Assembly: GCA_023614405.1 (NCBI GenBank)
Contig: CM042685.1
Location: forward strand, 236,757,661-236,821,660
Reading direction: 5' to 3'
From: Avena insularis
Taxonomy: Eukaryota > Streptophyta > Magnoliopsida > Poales > Poaceae
Length of the DNA stretch: 64,000 nt
Of this stretch, positions 21,577-32,037 are shown piece after piece; positions within the stretch are counted from its first letter, which is position 1; each line of letters opens with the position of its first letter. The notes below the pieces were generated by a model. That model was given only the letters and a program-made list of their open reading frames with translations. It did no database searches and was not told the origin of the DNA. The translations under genes and the position numbers were made by a program.

Positions 21577-23769
21577 TAGTTCCCACGGGTGGTCTTCTTT
21601 CCTCGGCCCCTTCTCGCGGGAGTCTTCCTCCTCCTCGGTTCCTCTTCATCATCCACCTCTAAACAGAATGTTTGCTTCGACTTCTTTGCCTTGTCCGCGG
21701 AAGGGTCAGGTGTGTAAGGCTTCTTGGGTTGCCTTGGCTTGAACATGTAGTCGAACCACTCGTGGACCTTATATCGAGTGTAGTTGACCAATGTCATCTC
21801 CTTGGAGACGCTTTCCTCACCTTGGGGCTGTCAACAAAAGAAGATTGGTAAGGACATATAGTAATGCAAGGGACGGTGGGGGATGCAATGGTTGTACTAC
21901 CTAAGGTGTGTTCCACTCGTCCTCGGATGTGGAGTGATGATCACCAGAATTGTCACCTTGGGGCGTGTTGGACCGTGACGCGGACGGTGTTGCCACCCCG
22001 GGGTCACGACAACCTATCAAGTTCGATAGCCGCCTTAACCGTTGGTCCCGCTTCTTAACAAATTCACAAGACAGACCCTCTCCCTTCTCTCCGCGAGGGT
22101 ATGTCTCCAAAGCATCCTCGCACGCATCGACGGACTTTCTTACCTCCGCGCTCTATCATAGACAGGAAACTAGTAAGTTATCCATGCAAGGTGTGAAAAG
22201 GGCTAAGACGGAAAACAAACATTCGGCACACTTTACCACGAAGTCGACCAAAGGATAAAACTCGGCTTGTCGCCCTTCTCTGACCATGATGTTGTATTGT
22301 TCGGTTGCAAGCTCATCGAACAACAATGGCTCCTCCAAGATCGAATCCCAAAATGCTCGTGGGTATATCTCCACCCGCGCGTTGTCAATGAACCATGTGA
22401 TGTAGTTGTTAAAAGCATCCTGACTGAAGGGCCTTTCCTGTGTTCCTTTTGCTTTCCTAGCCTCGATCACACACCTCTTGAATTTCTCAACATGCTTCCT
22501 GTGAAGCTTTTCCCAATCCTTCTCCTTCCTATGCTTCTTCATGTCCAAGTTGCACAAAACAACAAGTCCAAGAGCGTTATTTGGCGAAGGATAAATACAT
22601 CACATGTTAAGGAAGTTAATAGCTTATCCATGGAGCCCTATGTCCGTGTCCTTCCACTTAGCAGGACAATATGAAATAACCCAAACTGAGTCATGACACG
22701 CTGTGGCTGGTGATACTCAACAGCCCACATGCACACCATGGGGCAACGCATTAGCCACAGACGGGATTCTTTGAAGCAAATAGGGTTAAGGCGATAGTCC
22801 TCCGGAACACCAAAGCGCTCCCCTCGACCGTATGGCTCCCACGTCACCTGCAGCATTACCACACTCATGTAAAGTTCAAAGATTACAAGTTCAAGACATA
22901 TAATTGACCGCACCCGAGGAAATTACCTGATCCATGGTGATCGTGTCAAACTCGTTGGTGTACCTCTTGTACGCCGCCACTAGGCTGCCTGGCGGTTCGA
23001 AGACCACATCCCACTTGTAAGCCCACGTGGGGAGAAGGAGGTCCTTGCCGTCATCAATATAAGGATTGAATTTCAACAATCTCGGTCGTCCAACGGGGAA
23101 GCGTTCCCAGCTCCACACCGAAAGAAGGAGCAAACAACCACCAATGCTTGCATCGGTGGCGCTCCAAAGACAAGCATCATCCAGCAGCAGATGAAGTGAA
23201 CAACCATTTGGTAAGAACAATATTTTTTAAGGTAATGCAGAAATATACAACAACATTTGTAAAGAACTGATTACCTGACGGTACAACCAGGCCAACGCCG
23301 CCAAACCCCAACTGAGGTTAGAGTCAAAAGAAATGAGCAACTTGAGGCAATGCCACTAAGCATTGAAATTCTGGATGATCCAACTAAAAGTAGCCCCGAC
23401 AGCGACCCTTAGTCTTTCCCCCTTCGCGTTTACAGCCTCGGGTGGATCCTTCCCTATAAGATCAACCATCTGCTCATGCCACCCATCTGAATCCGAGCTT
23501 ATGCACACAGGGTTTCCCTGGATTGGGAGTGCTAGGATCATGCCCATGTCCTGCAAAGTGACCGTAGTCTCCCCGGTCCTAAGGTGAAAAGTGTACGTCT
23601 CCGGCCTCCACCAGTCCACAAGCGCGGTGATCACAACGGGGTTGAAGGCTGGTGTGGACCGAGTGACCATGCGGATAAAGGGGAGGAGTCCTAGCTGCTA
23701 GATGTACGGAGTGTACCGCTCGTCATAACGCATCTTGCCAGACGATACCTCATGGTACCTAAAGCTCCT
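21577..23769 (-). pseudogene. Plant mobile domain (PMD, MAIN-like) gene, multi-exon, decayed
   Basis: Exons on the minus strand, with matching splice signals, run about 23769-23279, 23220-22928, 22848-22660, 22557-22240, 22140-21901 and 21827-21577. The first contains VVITALVDWWRPETYTFHL and TVTLQDMGMILALPI, the hallmark of the plant mobile domain. The second has LLLLSVWSWERFPVGRP, the third WEPYG...WLMRCPMVCMWAVEYH. The C-terminus is charged with a lysine/arginine-rich tail. In-frame TAGs occur in the first exon near 23700 and 23355. The domain is found both in host meristem-maintenance proteins and inside plant transposons; the flanking inverted GC motifs favour a transposon-borne copy. No transposase of a known superfamily is visible. 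Exon borders are approximate. Confidence 0.7.
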
Positions 23770-23968
23770 GCAAACATACAATGGAAAAGGTTAGATTTCC
23801 ATCTCAACAAACATGGCATCTTGTTCGACTTGCATGGAAGTTTTTAGTACATGTCTCTTCTCTGAAAACTTGTAGGCACGGTGTTGAACATCATAGTGAG
23901 CATTGTTTAGAGAGGGGTTTAGAGACATCCTACATATTCAAAATAATAGAGAGAATAAGAACAATTAC

Positions 23969-24215
23969 AAAATGTCCATCTTATTCTAACTATAGTTGTA
24001 ACATATACTCCATCTTACTCTAGCTATAATTGTAACATGACAAAAATCCTACCCTACTCTACCTATAATTGTAACATGAACAAAAATAGTTCTAGCATCT
24101 TATTCTAGCATTTCATCCTACTCTACCTATAGTTCTAGCATCTAGAGTTGCTAATATATATTGGCAATAGTTCTAACTATAGTTCTAACATGAACAAAAA
24201 TTTCATCCTACATGA
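23969..24215. repeat. Degenerate AT-rich repeats upstream of the mobile-domain gene
   Basis: Imperfect repeats of CTAACTATAGTTGTAACATG and CATCCTACTCTACCTATAG, each about 30-40 bp, several copies. No coding frame. They lie in the presumed 5' untranslated region or first intron of the mobile-domain gene. Confidence 0.5.
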
Positions 24216-24609
24216 ACAAAAATCAACACACCTAGATGTAACCATACAATTTCTCACATAGAACCTGGGGTTTCACTATCCCATAAAAAATAGGGTTTCA
24301 CTATCCATCTTACAAGCATTACTAAACCTAAAGATCAAGTAAACATGGCAATGATTCATACAATCTAGGGTTTCACCAAAAAATGCAAATAAGGGACAAA
24401 AAGGGAGAAATTTGTGGATGGAATTGAGAGGATTAGAGAGAATACCTTGGGGAGGGGATTGGGAGCACGATTCTTGAAAGAAATCACTAGAATCTGGTCG
24501 ATTTTGTGAGGTGCATTAGGTGGAGTGCCGAACCCTAGCCGCCATGCTCCTTCTCTGTTCGACGGCGCTGGGAGAGGAATGAGGGACGGGAGAGGGCTGG
24601 CTCGCGCGC

Positions 24610-24795
24610 TGGTACAAGACCTAAAGTGCGGCGTCACACGCGCTGGTGTTGCACTACACAGTGCGGCGCCACACGGTGTGGCACCGCACTAACGGGACCG
24701 GGGTCCACGAGGCCACGGGCGAGCCACGCTAGCAGGCGCGCGGCGCCACGCTTCATGGCGCTGCTCTTCAGGGTGCGGCGACAGAGCGTATGTCG
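24610..24795. repeat. GC-rich inverted motif cluster, right side of the mobile-domain cassette
   Basis: GTGCGGCGTCACACG, GTGCGGCGCCACACGG and GTGTGGCACCGCAC follow each other within 80 bp, then CGGCGCCACGC and GGTGCGGCGACAG. They are related to the 21112-21260 cluster. A clean terminal inverted repeat with target duplication could not be drawn. Confidence 0.4.
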
Positions 24796-25192
24796 TTGCA
24801 AAAAGGGTTAGTCCTGTAAATTTCTTTTCGCCGGAGTTCATTTCATGAATTTGTTTTTTTATTAGGTTATTTCTATCTAAACTGCGCCCTCTATGATTCG
24901 CCTCTGCTTCGTTGCGCTGATCGATCGGTCTCTCACACCACTAAGATCGACATGCAAGGCATGCCGCGCGGATCTCATGATCTATCTCACATAAACTATA
25001 GTTCGAAATGGCTTTAGCCTGTAAGCGCGAGACCACCACCACAAATCCGGCCACGGGGTTGTGCGTTAGATACGGGCCAACTGGTGGATGCATTGACCGC
25101 TGCGGACAACATGGCACGCTGTATTGTACGTACGGGCCCCGTGAAATCCACCCAGAACCCACTGTAACTCTCGAGAACACTAGTACAAGACA
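24796..25192. other. Intergenic sequence without recognised content
   Basis: I see no coding frame with family features, no repeat pair and no RNA gene in this stretch. Short frames on both strands around 24941-25274 overlap each other and are chance frames. Confidence 0.5.
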
Positions 25193-25407
25193 CTCACTCC
25201 GTTTCGATTTACAAGTCCTGCACGTAGTTTTATGTCGCCAAATTGAACAACTTAGTATGATGTATATATTATAAAAAATATATCACTAGAAACTTTAGAC
25301 TTTGTGTTTTCCAATGATATAATTTTTATATTATATAATTTAAATTATATATGTCAAATTGATAACCTAAATATACGCGTAGGACTTGTAAACTGAAACG
25401 GAGGGAG
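25193..25407. mobile_element. Stowaway MITE
   Basis: About 215 bp. The left end CTCACTCCGTTTCGATTTAC pairs with the right end GTAAACTGAAACGGAGGGAG, an inverted repeat of roughly 35 bp with few mismatches. The interior is AT-rich and non-coding. TA follows on the right; the left flanking dinucleotide is CA, so one copy of the TA duplication has mutated. Stowaways are moved by Tc1/mariner transposases and favour the neighbourhood of genes, matching a position about 1.1 kb past the end of the zinc-finger gene. Confidence 0.85.
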
Positions 25408-25409
25408 TA

Positions 25410-26471
25410 CGACTGTTAGTTGGGATTTACATAGTACAGTACCTAATTTGGGAAGGTCAAATGGGCAGGAGAGGCCAGGAGGAAGCTGAAAGGAATTGAG
25501 CATAGCCGATCCCCGCTAGGCTCCAAATCGTGGGAAGACAGAGAATCCACACAGACCAGCACAAGAAGCGAAGACGAGCAGTTAGCGCGGGCCGTACAAA
25601 CCGAGTCCACGGAGGGGCGAGCACCTACAAGCCCCACCTTCTTTGGTCCCACGTGCAGCCTCACGCCCACCGTCGAGCCCGTGCCGTGTAGGGTAGATAC
25701 AGGAGCGGGCGAATAAATACCAGTACTGTAGTACTAGAGGACACGGACAAGTAGTACCAGTGAGAGCAGGGCTACGCAAAAAAAAAAGCAGTGAGAGCAG
25801 GGCAGGGAAGCCAACAGAAGCAGTTGCCTCCGAGATGCAAAGCAACAGCGTACCTATCAGCTCACCTAAAGCTGAACCGACACACACACACACTCTCTGT
25901 CAGGGCGGAGCCTAATGTTGCTGAGGTGAAAAGGCTACTGAGTGTAGTGCACTCCACACGACACGATCCATGGCCGCTGACCTGAACCGTGGATGCATGT
26001 TGGCATTAGGCGAAGGAAAGGGCATTGCGAGAACAAACTCTTCAAGCGTTCGATGGCGATCCGTTTCAGAAAAAGAAGCGTTCAATGGCAATTCCGTGAG
26101 ACTCTGAGAGCAATCCAAGGCAAGGAGCCAAGCATTTGACAGTTTCGCGAGGTTAATGCCGCGAGGAGCGAATGTACTGTAGAAAATATGATGTGAAAAA
26201 ACTGAACCATATACGTATGCCGATATATAATGCTCTAGATACAGGAGAACAAAAATGAAATTCGGCTGTTGAGCTAACTCGGCCCTACTACCAGTCACAA
26301 TAATATACTGTAACTGGAATATTAAGCAAGAAGAAAAAACGAAGAGACTTTTTATTTGCTCAACTGTTCTCTGCAGAGCCCTTTGCGTCTTGATCGAATC
26401 CATCCTTGCATGCACAAGCTGGGCACATCTAGTGATCGATCTGGACTGGACGATGGCACGGTCAGCCGATC
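25410..26471. other. 3' flank of the zinc-finger gene
   Basis: Includes the gene's 3' untranslated region on the minus strand (its extent is not visible) and low-copy-looking sequence. There is a short A run at 25776-25787 and a CA repeat at about 25881-25892. Long frames such as minus 25912-26976 are shadows extending from the GC-rich gene. Confidence 0.5.
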
Positions 26472-27482
26472 TCACCGTCTGCTGCTGCTGCCGAACTCGG
26501 CGTCGTACACGGCGGAGAGCTCGAAGTCGTCGTCGAACGCGACCGGGACGTTGAGATCGAAGGGCCCCCCGAAGCTGTCGCCGCATTTCGCCGCCGGAGA
26601 AGGCGACGGGGCGACGAACGGCATGTGCGAGCGCTTGTGGCCACCCAGGGCCTGGCCGGAGCCGAACACGCGGAAGCAGAACGGGCACTCGTGGATGATG
26701 ACCGGGGCATAGGCGACGCAGGCCTTGCCCGCCGCCGCAGGCGGCGGCACGCAGCCGCCCTTGCCTTTCTTGACGCTGGCGCGGTGGCCGCCCAGAGCCT
26801 GGTACGACCGGAACACCTTCTTGCACGCGCCGCACTGGTGCCTGCCGCGTGGGCGCGCGGCAGCAGTCGCTTTGCCGTAGCCGGCCACGTCGTACTCGTC
26901 CTCGTCCTCGTCGAACAGGTTGTTGACCCTGCTGTTGTTTTGCTCGGCCTCCGGCTCGGATCTGGACCGCGTCCACGAGTCCCGAGACAGCATCACCAGA
27001 GACATGGCCACGTCCTCCTCCCGCGTCGTGTCGGAGACGCTGCTCGCCGGCTCGGGATCCGGCGCCGGCAGCGGCGCCCGCCGGCGCGCCCGCTTCGAGC
27101 GCCGGCGGCTCACGGCGAACCCCGCGCCACCTCGAGGGGACTCGGTGTCGCTCTCGCCGTCCTGCACGACCGACGACTCGCCGGCCGCCGCGGCTACCAC
27201 GGCGCCGGAGAATTCAGGCGCGCCTACCTTGCAGCTTCCCTTGGGATCCTCGCGCAGGACGCAGGACAGCCGGCTCGGCTGCGCCAGCTTACCGTCCATG
27301 TCCGTCGACGAGGTGGACGCGAAGGAGACTGGTGGCGACTGCTGCTGCTGCTGGGGTGGCGAGTACGCAGCAGCAGCGGCGGCCGCGGCTGCTGCCGCCA
27401 TGACATGGGAGCGCATGTGGCCGCCGAGCGCGCGGCCGTTCTGGAACCGCCGGAAGCAGAGCTTGCAGGTGTGCCTGTCCAT
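26472..27482 (-). CDS. C2H2 zinc-finger transcription factor, ZAT type (three QALGGH-like fingers)
   Basis: Intact single-exon gene of 336 codons. The ATG at 27482-27480 is immediately preceded by an in-frame TAG, which fixes the start; it ends with TGA at 26474-26472. Finger 1 is C6/C9/H22/H26 with NGRALGGH; finger 2 is C217/C220/H233 with SYQALGGH; finger 3 is C266/C269/H282/H286 with GSGQALGGH. Between them lie an Ala run (29-39), a Gln run (44-48), a basic SRRRSKRARRR stretch (125-135, likely nuclear signal), an EEDVAMSLVMLSRD box (155-168) and an acidic DEDEDEYD patch. The C-terminus has a DLN-type EAR motif (FDLNVP, 308-313), the usual repression motif of these stress-response regulators. 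Finger 2 has Val237 where the second His is expected. Closest in plan to ZAT1/4/9-like proteins; the exact orthologue is not known. Confidence 0.93.
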   Translation of the reverse strand: MDRHTCKLCFRRFQNGRALGGHMRSHVMAAAAAAAAAAAYSPPQQQQQSPPVSFASTSSTDMDGKLAQPSRLSCVLREDPKGSCKVGAPEFSGAVVAAAAGESSVVQDGESDTESPRGGAGFAVSRRRSKRARRRAPLPAPDPEPASSVSDTTREEDVAMSLVMLSRDSWTRSRSEPEAEQNNSRVNNLFDEDEDEYDVAGYGKATAAARPRGRHQCGACKKVFRSYQALGGHRASVKKGKGGCVPPPAAAGKACVAYAPVIIHECPFCFRVFGSGQALGGHKRSHMPFVAPSPSPAAKCGDSFGGPFDLNVPVAFDDDFELSAVYDAEFGSSSRR

Positions 27483-27685
27483 CTAACACCAACCAAGCAA
27501 AGGCAATGGAGCAACAGAGATCGATCAGATGCCGCAATGCTTGCAGCCGCGAGCAGCTGATCGCTTAGCTTCTTTGTTGCTCGAGGATGGCTTTCGGTTG
27601 ATCGACCGAAGGATATAACTAACAATAATTTGATGGGAAAGATGGAGGTAGAAGAAGTGTGAGAGGGTGGAGACAGTGGGGAAAC

Positions 27686-27712
27686 TTAAAAGGAGTAGTA
27701 GGTGACAAGCAT
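27686..27712 (-). other. Short upstream ORF in the zinc-finger gene leader
   Basis: ATG at 27712-27710 followed by seven codons and TAA (27688-27686). It lies in the predicted leader, about 200 bases before the main ATG. It would affect translation only if the transcript starts upstream of 27712, as the TATA-like site suggests. Confidence 0.35.
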
Positions 27713-27821
27713 GCCTCCACCTCCGCTCCGCCAGCGCCAAGGAGGAATAGCCAGACGATCGAATCGAAGAGGAAGAAACAAGTGGGAGGGAGGCGGTGAG
27801 AAAGTTGCTCAAGCACAACAC

Positions 27822-27828
27822 TTAAATA
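27822..27828 (-). promoter_or_regulatory. TATA-like box of the zinc-finger gene
   Basis: TATTTAA on the minus strand, about 340 bp upstream of the ATG. Transcription would then start near 27795, giving a leader of roughly 310 bases rich in CT. Inferred from sequence only. Confidence 0.5.
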
Positions 27829-27829
27829 C

Positions 27830-28516
27830 GCAGCAATCCTCAATGGCCCGTCAATGAATGAATGAATGAAAAAATGGCAGAATTTGATGGGCATTTCACG
27901 TTGCAAAAAAGGTCTTGATGAGGATTAGTGAACTGAAGATTCGCAGACTTAACTGCTCAAACAGTATGGCCCACCTGCAAGCGCCACAAAATCGAAACGA
28001 AAAGTTGGATTGTGAAACTGGCAAAATCAAGAGGATCGTCGGCTTTTGGAAGCTCTTCAAGTCACGCGCCATATGGGGCGTATATGTATTGCTGGTGGGA
28101 GTTACGCCCTTTCACAATTCCATACGCTTGACCTTTCTTTTAGCACGGAATTAAGGAGTGATAGGTTGTCAAACGCACCTTGACAGAAGACAATTTGGGG
28201 GTACTTATTTATTGGTTGCGCGTGTGGAGTACTCTACTTTTCTGTTTTGCAGGTGCATTGGATCTGACCCGCAACAGATTTATGTTATGCTGTCATCATG
28301 GCCGTAGGTAAGGCATGCTAGAAACATAGCGGGGTTAATCCTGGAGATGGTGACATACTGTCAAATCTGAAATCTCACATTCAATTCCTCCTCCAATTGC
28401 TCCACATGTCTACCTAGGTGTCAAGATTTGGCTACATGTATTGATGCCTTAAAAATGTTCTCTACGTCAAGCTCTATTATTTTTTCAATACTTCTATTCT
28501 AATAGAAAATAAGACT
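27830..28516. other. Upstream region of the zinc-finger gene
   Basis: Probable promoter region on the minus strand near 27830-28150. It has a TGAA tetranucleotide run at about 27854-27869. No coding frame with family features; the frame at 27915-28154 has no recognisable domain. Confidence 0.45.
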
Positions 28517-28628
28517 AAGGAGAACCAACATGTGGTTGAATGGTTAAAATGTCAGTGATACCCCTAGTTCACCAAAGTTTAAACCCCAGGTTTGATGCTT
28601 TAGTTCTCATAAAAACGGAATATTTTTC
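28517..28628 (+). mobile_element. Au-like SINE, diverged or truncated
   Basis: AAGGAGAACCAACATGTGG starts a segment that keeps a tRNA-like A box (TGGTTGAATGG, about 28535-28545) and a B-box remnant (AGTTTAAACCCC, about 28577-28588), with the CAGTGATACCCCTAGTTCACC stretch between. The layout and wording match the grass Au SINE as I remember it. The 3' part typical of the full element is missing, and no clear target duplication was seen. Confidence 0.55.
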
Positions 28629-28705
28629 AATAAAAGGGCATAGCAATGCATGACAATCCACCCGTTCGATCTCCTATTGGGAGAATATAAAACTGTGTCA
28701 CAAGA

Positions 28706-30669
28706 TTTTTTTTTGAAATTGGTGAACTATAAATTAAATAAATACATTGTTACGATTACAATCCAGCAGAGCTAGCTCCAACACGCAGAGAGGAGTAGAG
28801 CCTTGTAAAACACCATCACTATACTCGACCCGACTAAATTTTGCTAATTCGTGAGCTGGTTTGTTGTCTTCTCTTGAGATTTTGCAGAATCGAAAGTTTG
28901 GAAAAAGAGCTACTAGGCGTTGGATATCAGTTACCACATCTAACGTATATGAACAATCTTTGTCATCTGCGGTAATCTTCTTAATTAATGTGGCACAGTC
29001 ACTTTTAATGGTTATATCATTGACAACCAACGGAGTAGAATGTTTTATACCGTCCAAGCAAGCAATTGCCGTAATTCTCTGCACTATCACAGTTTGGGAT
29101 TAATCTTCAAACAGAACACTGGATCTGTCCTTTGTGGTCACGAATAAGTGCACCCCAGGAAGCAGTACTAGTGTTAAGGATGTAGCTAGCATCAACGTTT
29201 AAACAGAGCCAGTCAATGTCAGGAGGTTTCTATTGCGGCAACTTATGAAGAGTATGATTGCTGTTTTGCATTTCCTTTAGATCAAAGATTGCTCTTTTCC
29301 CTTTGGCATCAACGACTAGGTTTCCGTCTTTTATGTTTGTCAGAGTACTTAAGTAGTTATTCAGGAACTGGGATAATTGAGCAATACTAGTTTTGTCATT
29401 TCGAAGATGATGTTGTTTCTGAGGTGCGAGGCCCGCCACCAAAGCATCATTAGTCTTTCTCTCATATTGATATCAACATTATTCAGAATATTTAGCGTCC
29501 ACTCATCACCAGATTTTTGTAGAATCCTTCCATCCGATAGTACCCAGATTTTCCTTATGTTATGTCGGAGTGCTACAGATTTAGTGTAACGCATGGTTGT
29601 GTGATATCCATCTTCTGGTTCCCTCCTGCGGATAGAACAAGTCGGATTTAGTGTCATGTTCCTAGAGAAACTGATTTCCTAGACAGCTAGGGCTTCCGTA
29701 GCTAATCTCCAAGTGAAGATCCTAACTTTATGTAGAACATTCGTCTTCCAGATCACATCCCAGGTTGATCGATCACCATCAGGCTTCTTACTTTGTTGTC
29801 CAGAATAGAAGTTTGCACTGTTTTGCAGGAGAGCCAGCCTGTATGCACTGCGAGCACTGAAGACCTTAGTTTTTCATAGTGCCAGGCAACAAATTCATCG
29901 CCATTTGATTGTGGGAGTCATATACGAAGAATTTCTTCAGCATCGTAGTAAGGAAACATGGATCTGATTAGTTCCTCTTTCCACTGTTTTATGCTTGTGT
30001 CAAATAAGACAAACACCCTCATGTAGCAGCCACCATCAGCCTTAGTGTTGGCTTTCGGGTTCCCTCTTGGGATCCAATTGTCCCGCCAAATTTGGATTTT
30101 GAGCCATTCTGCACTCTCTAGATAACCCCTTTCTTTAACATATCTAAACCATGACAAATCCCTTGCCACCCTGGAGAGGAGTTTTGAGGAAAAGAGGTAT
30201 ATGTTAGTTCTCCCTGGGGTAGTATTTTTTCCTTTAGGAGATGAGCACAAAGGCTATTTGGAAAACCCAGAAGTCTCCATGCCTGTCTAGCTAAGAGGGC
30301 TTGGTTAAAAAGTCTAAGGTTTTTAAAACCCATTCCTCCAAAATGTTTAGGAACTGTGATTTTATCCCATGCTCTCCAGTGGATCTTGCGGCAGTCTTGT
30401 TCATCTCCCCACCAGAAATTGCGGATGATTTTATCTAGCTCATCACATAGTCTAGCCAAGAATTTAAAGACACTCATTGCATAGGAAGGTATTGCTTGGA
30501 TCACGGATTTTACAAGCGCTTCCTTCGCTCCCGACGACATATACTTTTTTGCCCAGTCATTCATGTGTTTGGAAGCTCTGTCTTTTGTCGATTGAAATTG
30601 GATGTTTATCATTGTGCCTTCTGGTATTGGAAGCCCCACATAATTCTCTTCAAATTCAGCCTTTGCAAT
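28706..30669 (-). mobile_element. 5'-truncated LINE (plant L1 type)
   Basis: On the minus strand the element ends in a short A tract (T9 at 28706-28714 on the plus strand). It carries, in transcription order, the C-terminal part of reverse transcriptase, a zf-RVT segment and an RNase H domain. The upstream part is missing because the Athila-like LTR starts at 30670 inside the coding sequence; the remainder of the LINE, if it survives, is beyond the right-hand elements. No target duplication could be established. Confidence 0.8.
28734..30669 (-). pseudogene. LINE ORF2 remnant: RT C-terminus, zf-RVT, RNase H
   Basis: The best frame (30669-30118) holds NYVGLPIPEG, the GAKEALVKSVIQAIPSYAMSVF segment and NFWWGDEQDCRKIHW, all diagnostic of the region after the catalytic core of plant LINE reverse transcriptases. 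About 29660-29360 reads WTLNILNNVDINMRERLMM and a weak CSI..REPEDGYH zinc motif. From about 29215 to 28745 follows an RNase H fold with NVDASY (first catalytic Asp) and SREDNKPAHELAKF near the end. The frames are joined by several frameshifts and stops (for example a stop just after the RNase H start, near 29100). RNase H at the C-terminus is a known feature of one branch of plant L1 elements. Confidence 0.8.
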
Positions 30670-31198
30670 TGTTGACAACAATCATGGTCACTTTTCATTG
30701 GGACTCTAAATGTAGAGTGTTGTAGCAAACTTCTTTTCCCCACAAGGGTGACTTGAGAGTTTATATCAAACTTTCGGGGAATTGGTTATGGAAGGATATT
30801 TGTATTTTTCTCTTCAAGCAACCTGTAAAGTAAAATAATTTGTCATGTATCCCCAACTCCACCAAGTGGTTTTCATGCACAAGGTTTCGTATTAGTAATA
30901 TGAAATAATATAAAATATAAACTGAAATAAATAAAGAAAATAAAGTAAAGTAATGCAAACTAGACGATATGGAATATAGTAGAGTTGTTTTGGGTTTTTT
31001 ATGGATAATTGCAAGTACGGAAAGTATTTTTTGTATTTTTTAAATAATAAATTGTAGAAAATATAAAATATAGTAGATGTAGGGCCGGTCCTTGGGGGGG
31101 ACCCGAGGGGTAGCCGCCCCGGGCCCAAAATTTTTGGGGGCCCTCCCCAGATATGTGGGTCATATATAGGCTATAATAGATCTTGGAAAAAAACTATA

Positions 31199-31321
31199 CT
31201 CTCTTCGATCCATATTAGTTGACTCAAATTTGTCTAGATTGGATGAATATAGACACTATTTAGTATATAGGTTTATCCAAATTTTGATAAATCCAAGTCA
31301 ACTAATATGGGTCAGAGGGAG
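31199..31321. mobile_element. Stowaway MITE nested in the hAT element
   Basis: 123 bp with inverted ends CTCTCTTCGATCCATATTAG and CTAATATGGGTCAGAGGGAG, flanked by TA on both sides (31197-31198 and 31322-31323). A second Stowaway-like terminus, without a visible partner, lies at about 31775-31803 (ACTTGTAAACCGAAACGAAG). Confidence 0.85.
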
Positions 31322-31803
31322 TAGCATTTTTTAGTTTCCCATTAGGCTAGATTAGGCCCTCTACTTTGCTAGACATACATAGGCGTTTCAGATTTGAAGT
31401 CCATCACGACACGTACCTAACATGCGATTAGATCATCTATCCTCTTTGATTGTATCGTATGAAGGCACGCCTGTTCTTGCCTCGACCTTGACTCAACGTT
31501 GTGCTGTCGATCGTAGGAAGGCCCACACGTGGCAAGCAGCAAGCCACTGCCTCTCGGCTGATCGTCGCCTATCTCCTCACCCCCTCGCCCTATGTCTCTG
31601 CTGGTGGCCTGTCTTTGGTCTCGCTTTGACCGTTCAACGTCTGCAGGTCCGAATTATGAATTTCCGATCTCAGTCTTCTACAGTCTAACGTTGCCCCTAA
31701 TTTTTGTTCTAATTAATATCTCTTCTTTATATTTTTGTGTGTTTAATTGGTTATGGTGACATAGAAGTACACACAAGACTTGTAAACCGAAACGAAGGTA
31801 GTA

Positions 31804-32037
31804 GTTTTTGTTGAGGAACATAGTAATATTGATCTAGAGGATGAGATCGGTAAGGAGAACGATGACATCAACGCGGGTAATGACAATGTAAGTAATCATG
31901 ATATCGCATTTGATTCCTCTCCTATAAAATCTACTAGTGTTGATGAGGAACCAGTTAGTGTGGTTATTTATGATCCGACATCGAGAAGAAGTTATTGGAC
32001 GATATTGATATTGATTTCATTATCACTGAATTCGCTT
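31804..32037 (+). pseudogene. Remnant of a hAT/TTF-type transposase N-terminal segment
   Basis: The open stretch reads VEEHSNIDLEDEIG, then an Asn/Asp-rich linker, then EPVSVVIYDPTS. An acidic linker followed by an IYDP motif is typical of the segment before the TTF zinc finger in plant hAT-family proteins. No zinc finger, catalytic RNase H fold or hAT dimerisation region follows. Its place inside hAT termini supports the reading. Weak but consistent. Confidence 0.45.

Noticed and set aside
25912..26976. 354-codon minus-strand frame overlapping the zinc-finger gene end
   Set aside because: Arg/Ala-rich shadow frame that runs from the coding region into its 3' flank.
26625..27560. 311-codon plus-strand frame opposite the zinc-finger gene
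   Set aside because: Shadow of a GC-rich coding sequence; no family features, while the minus frame has three zinc fingers.
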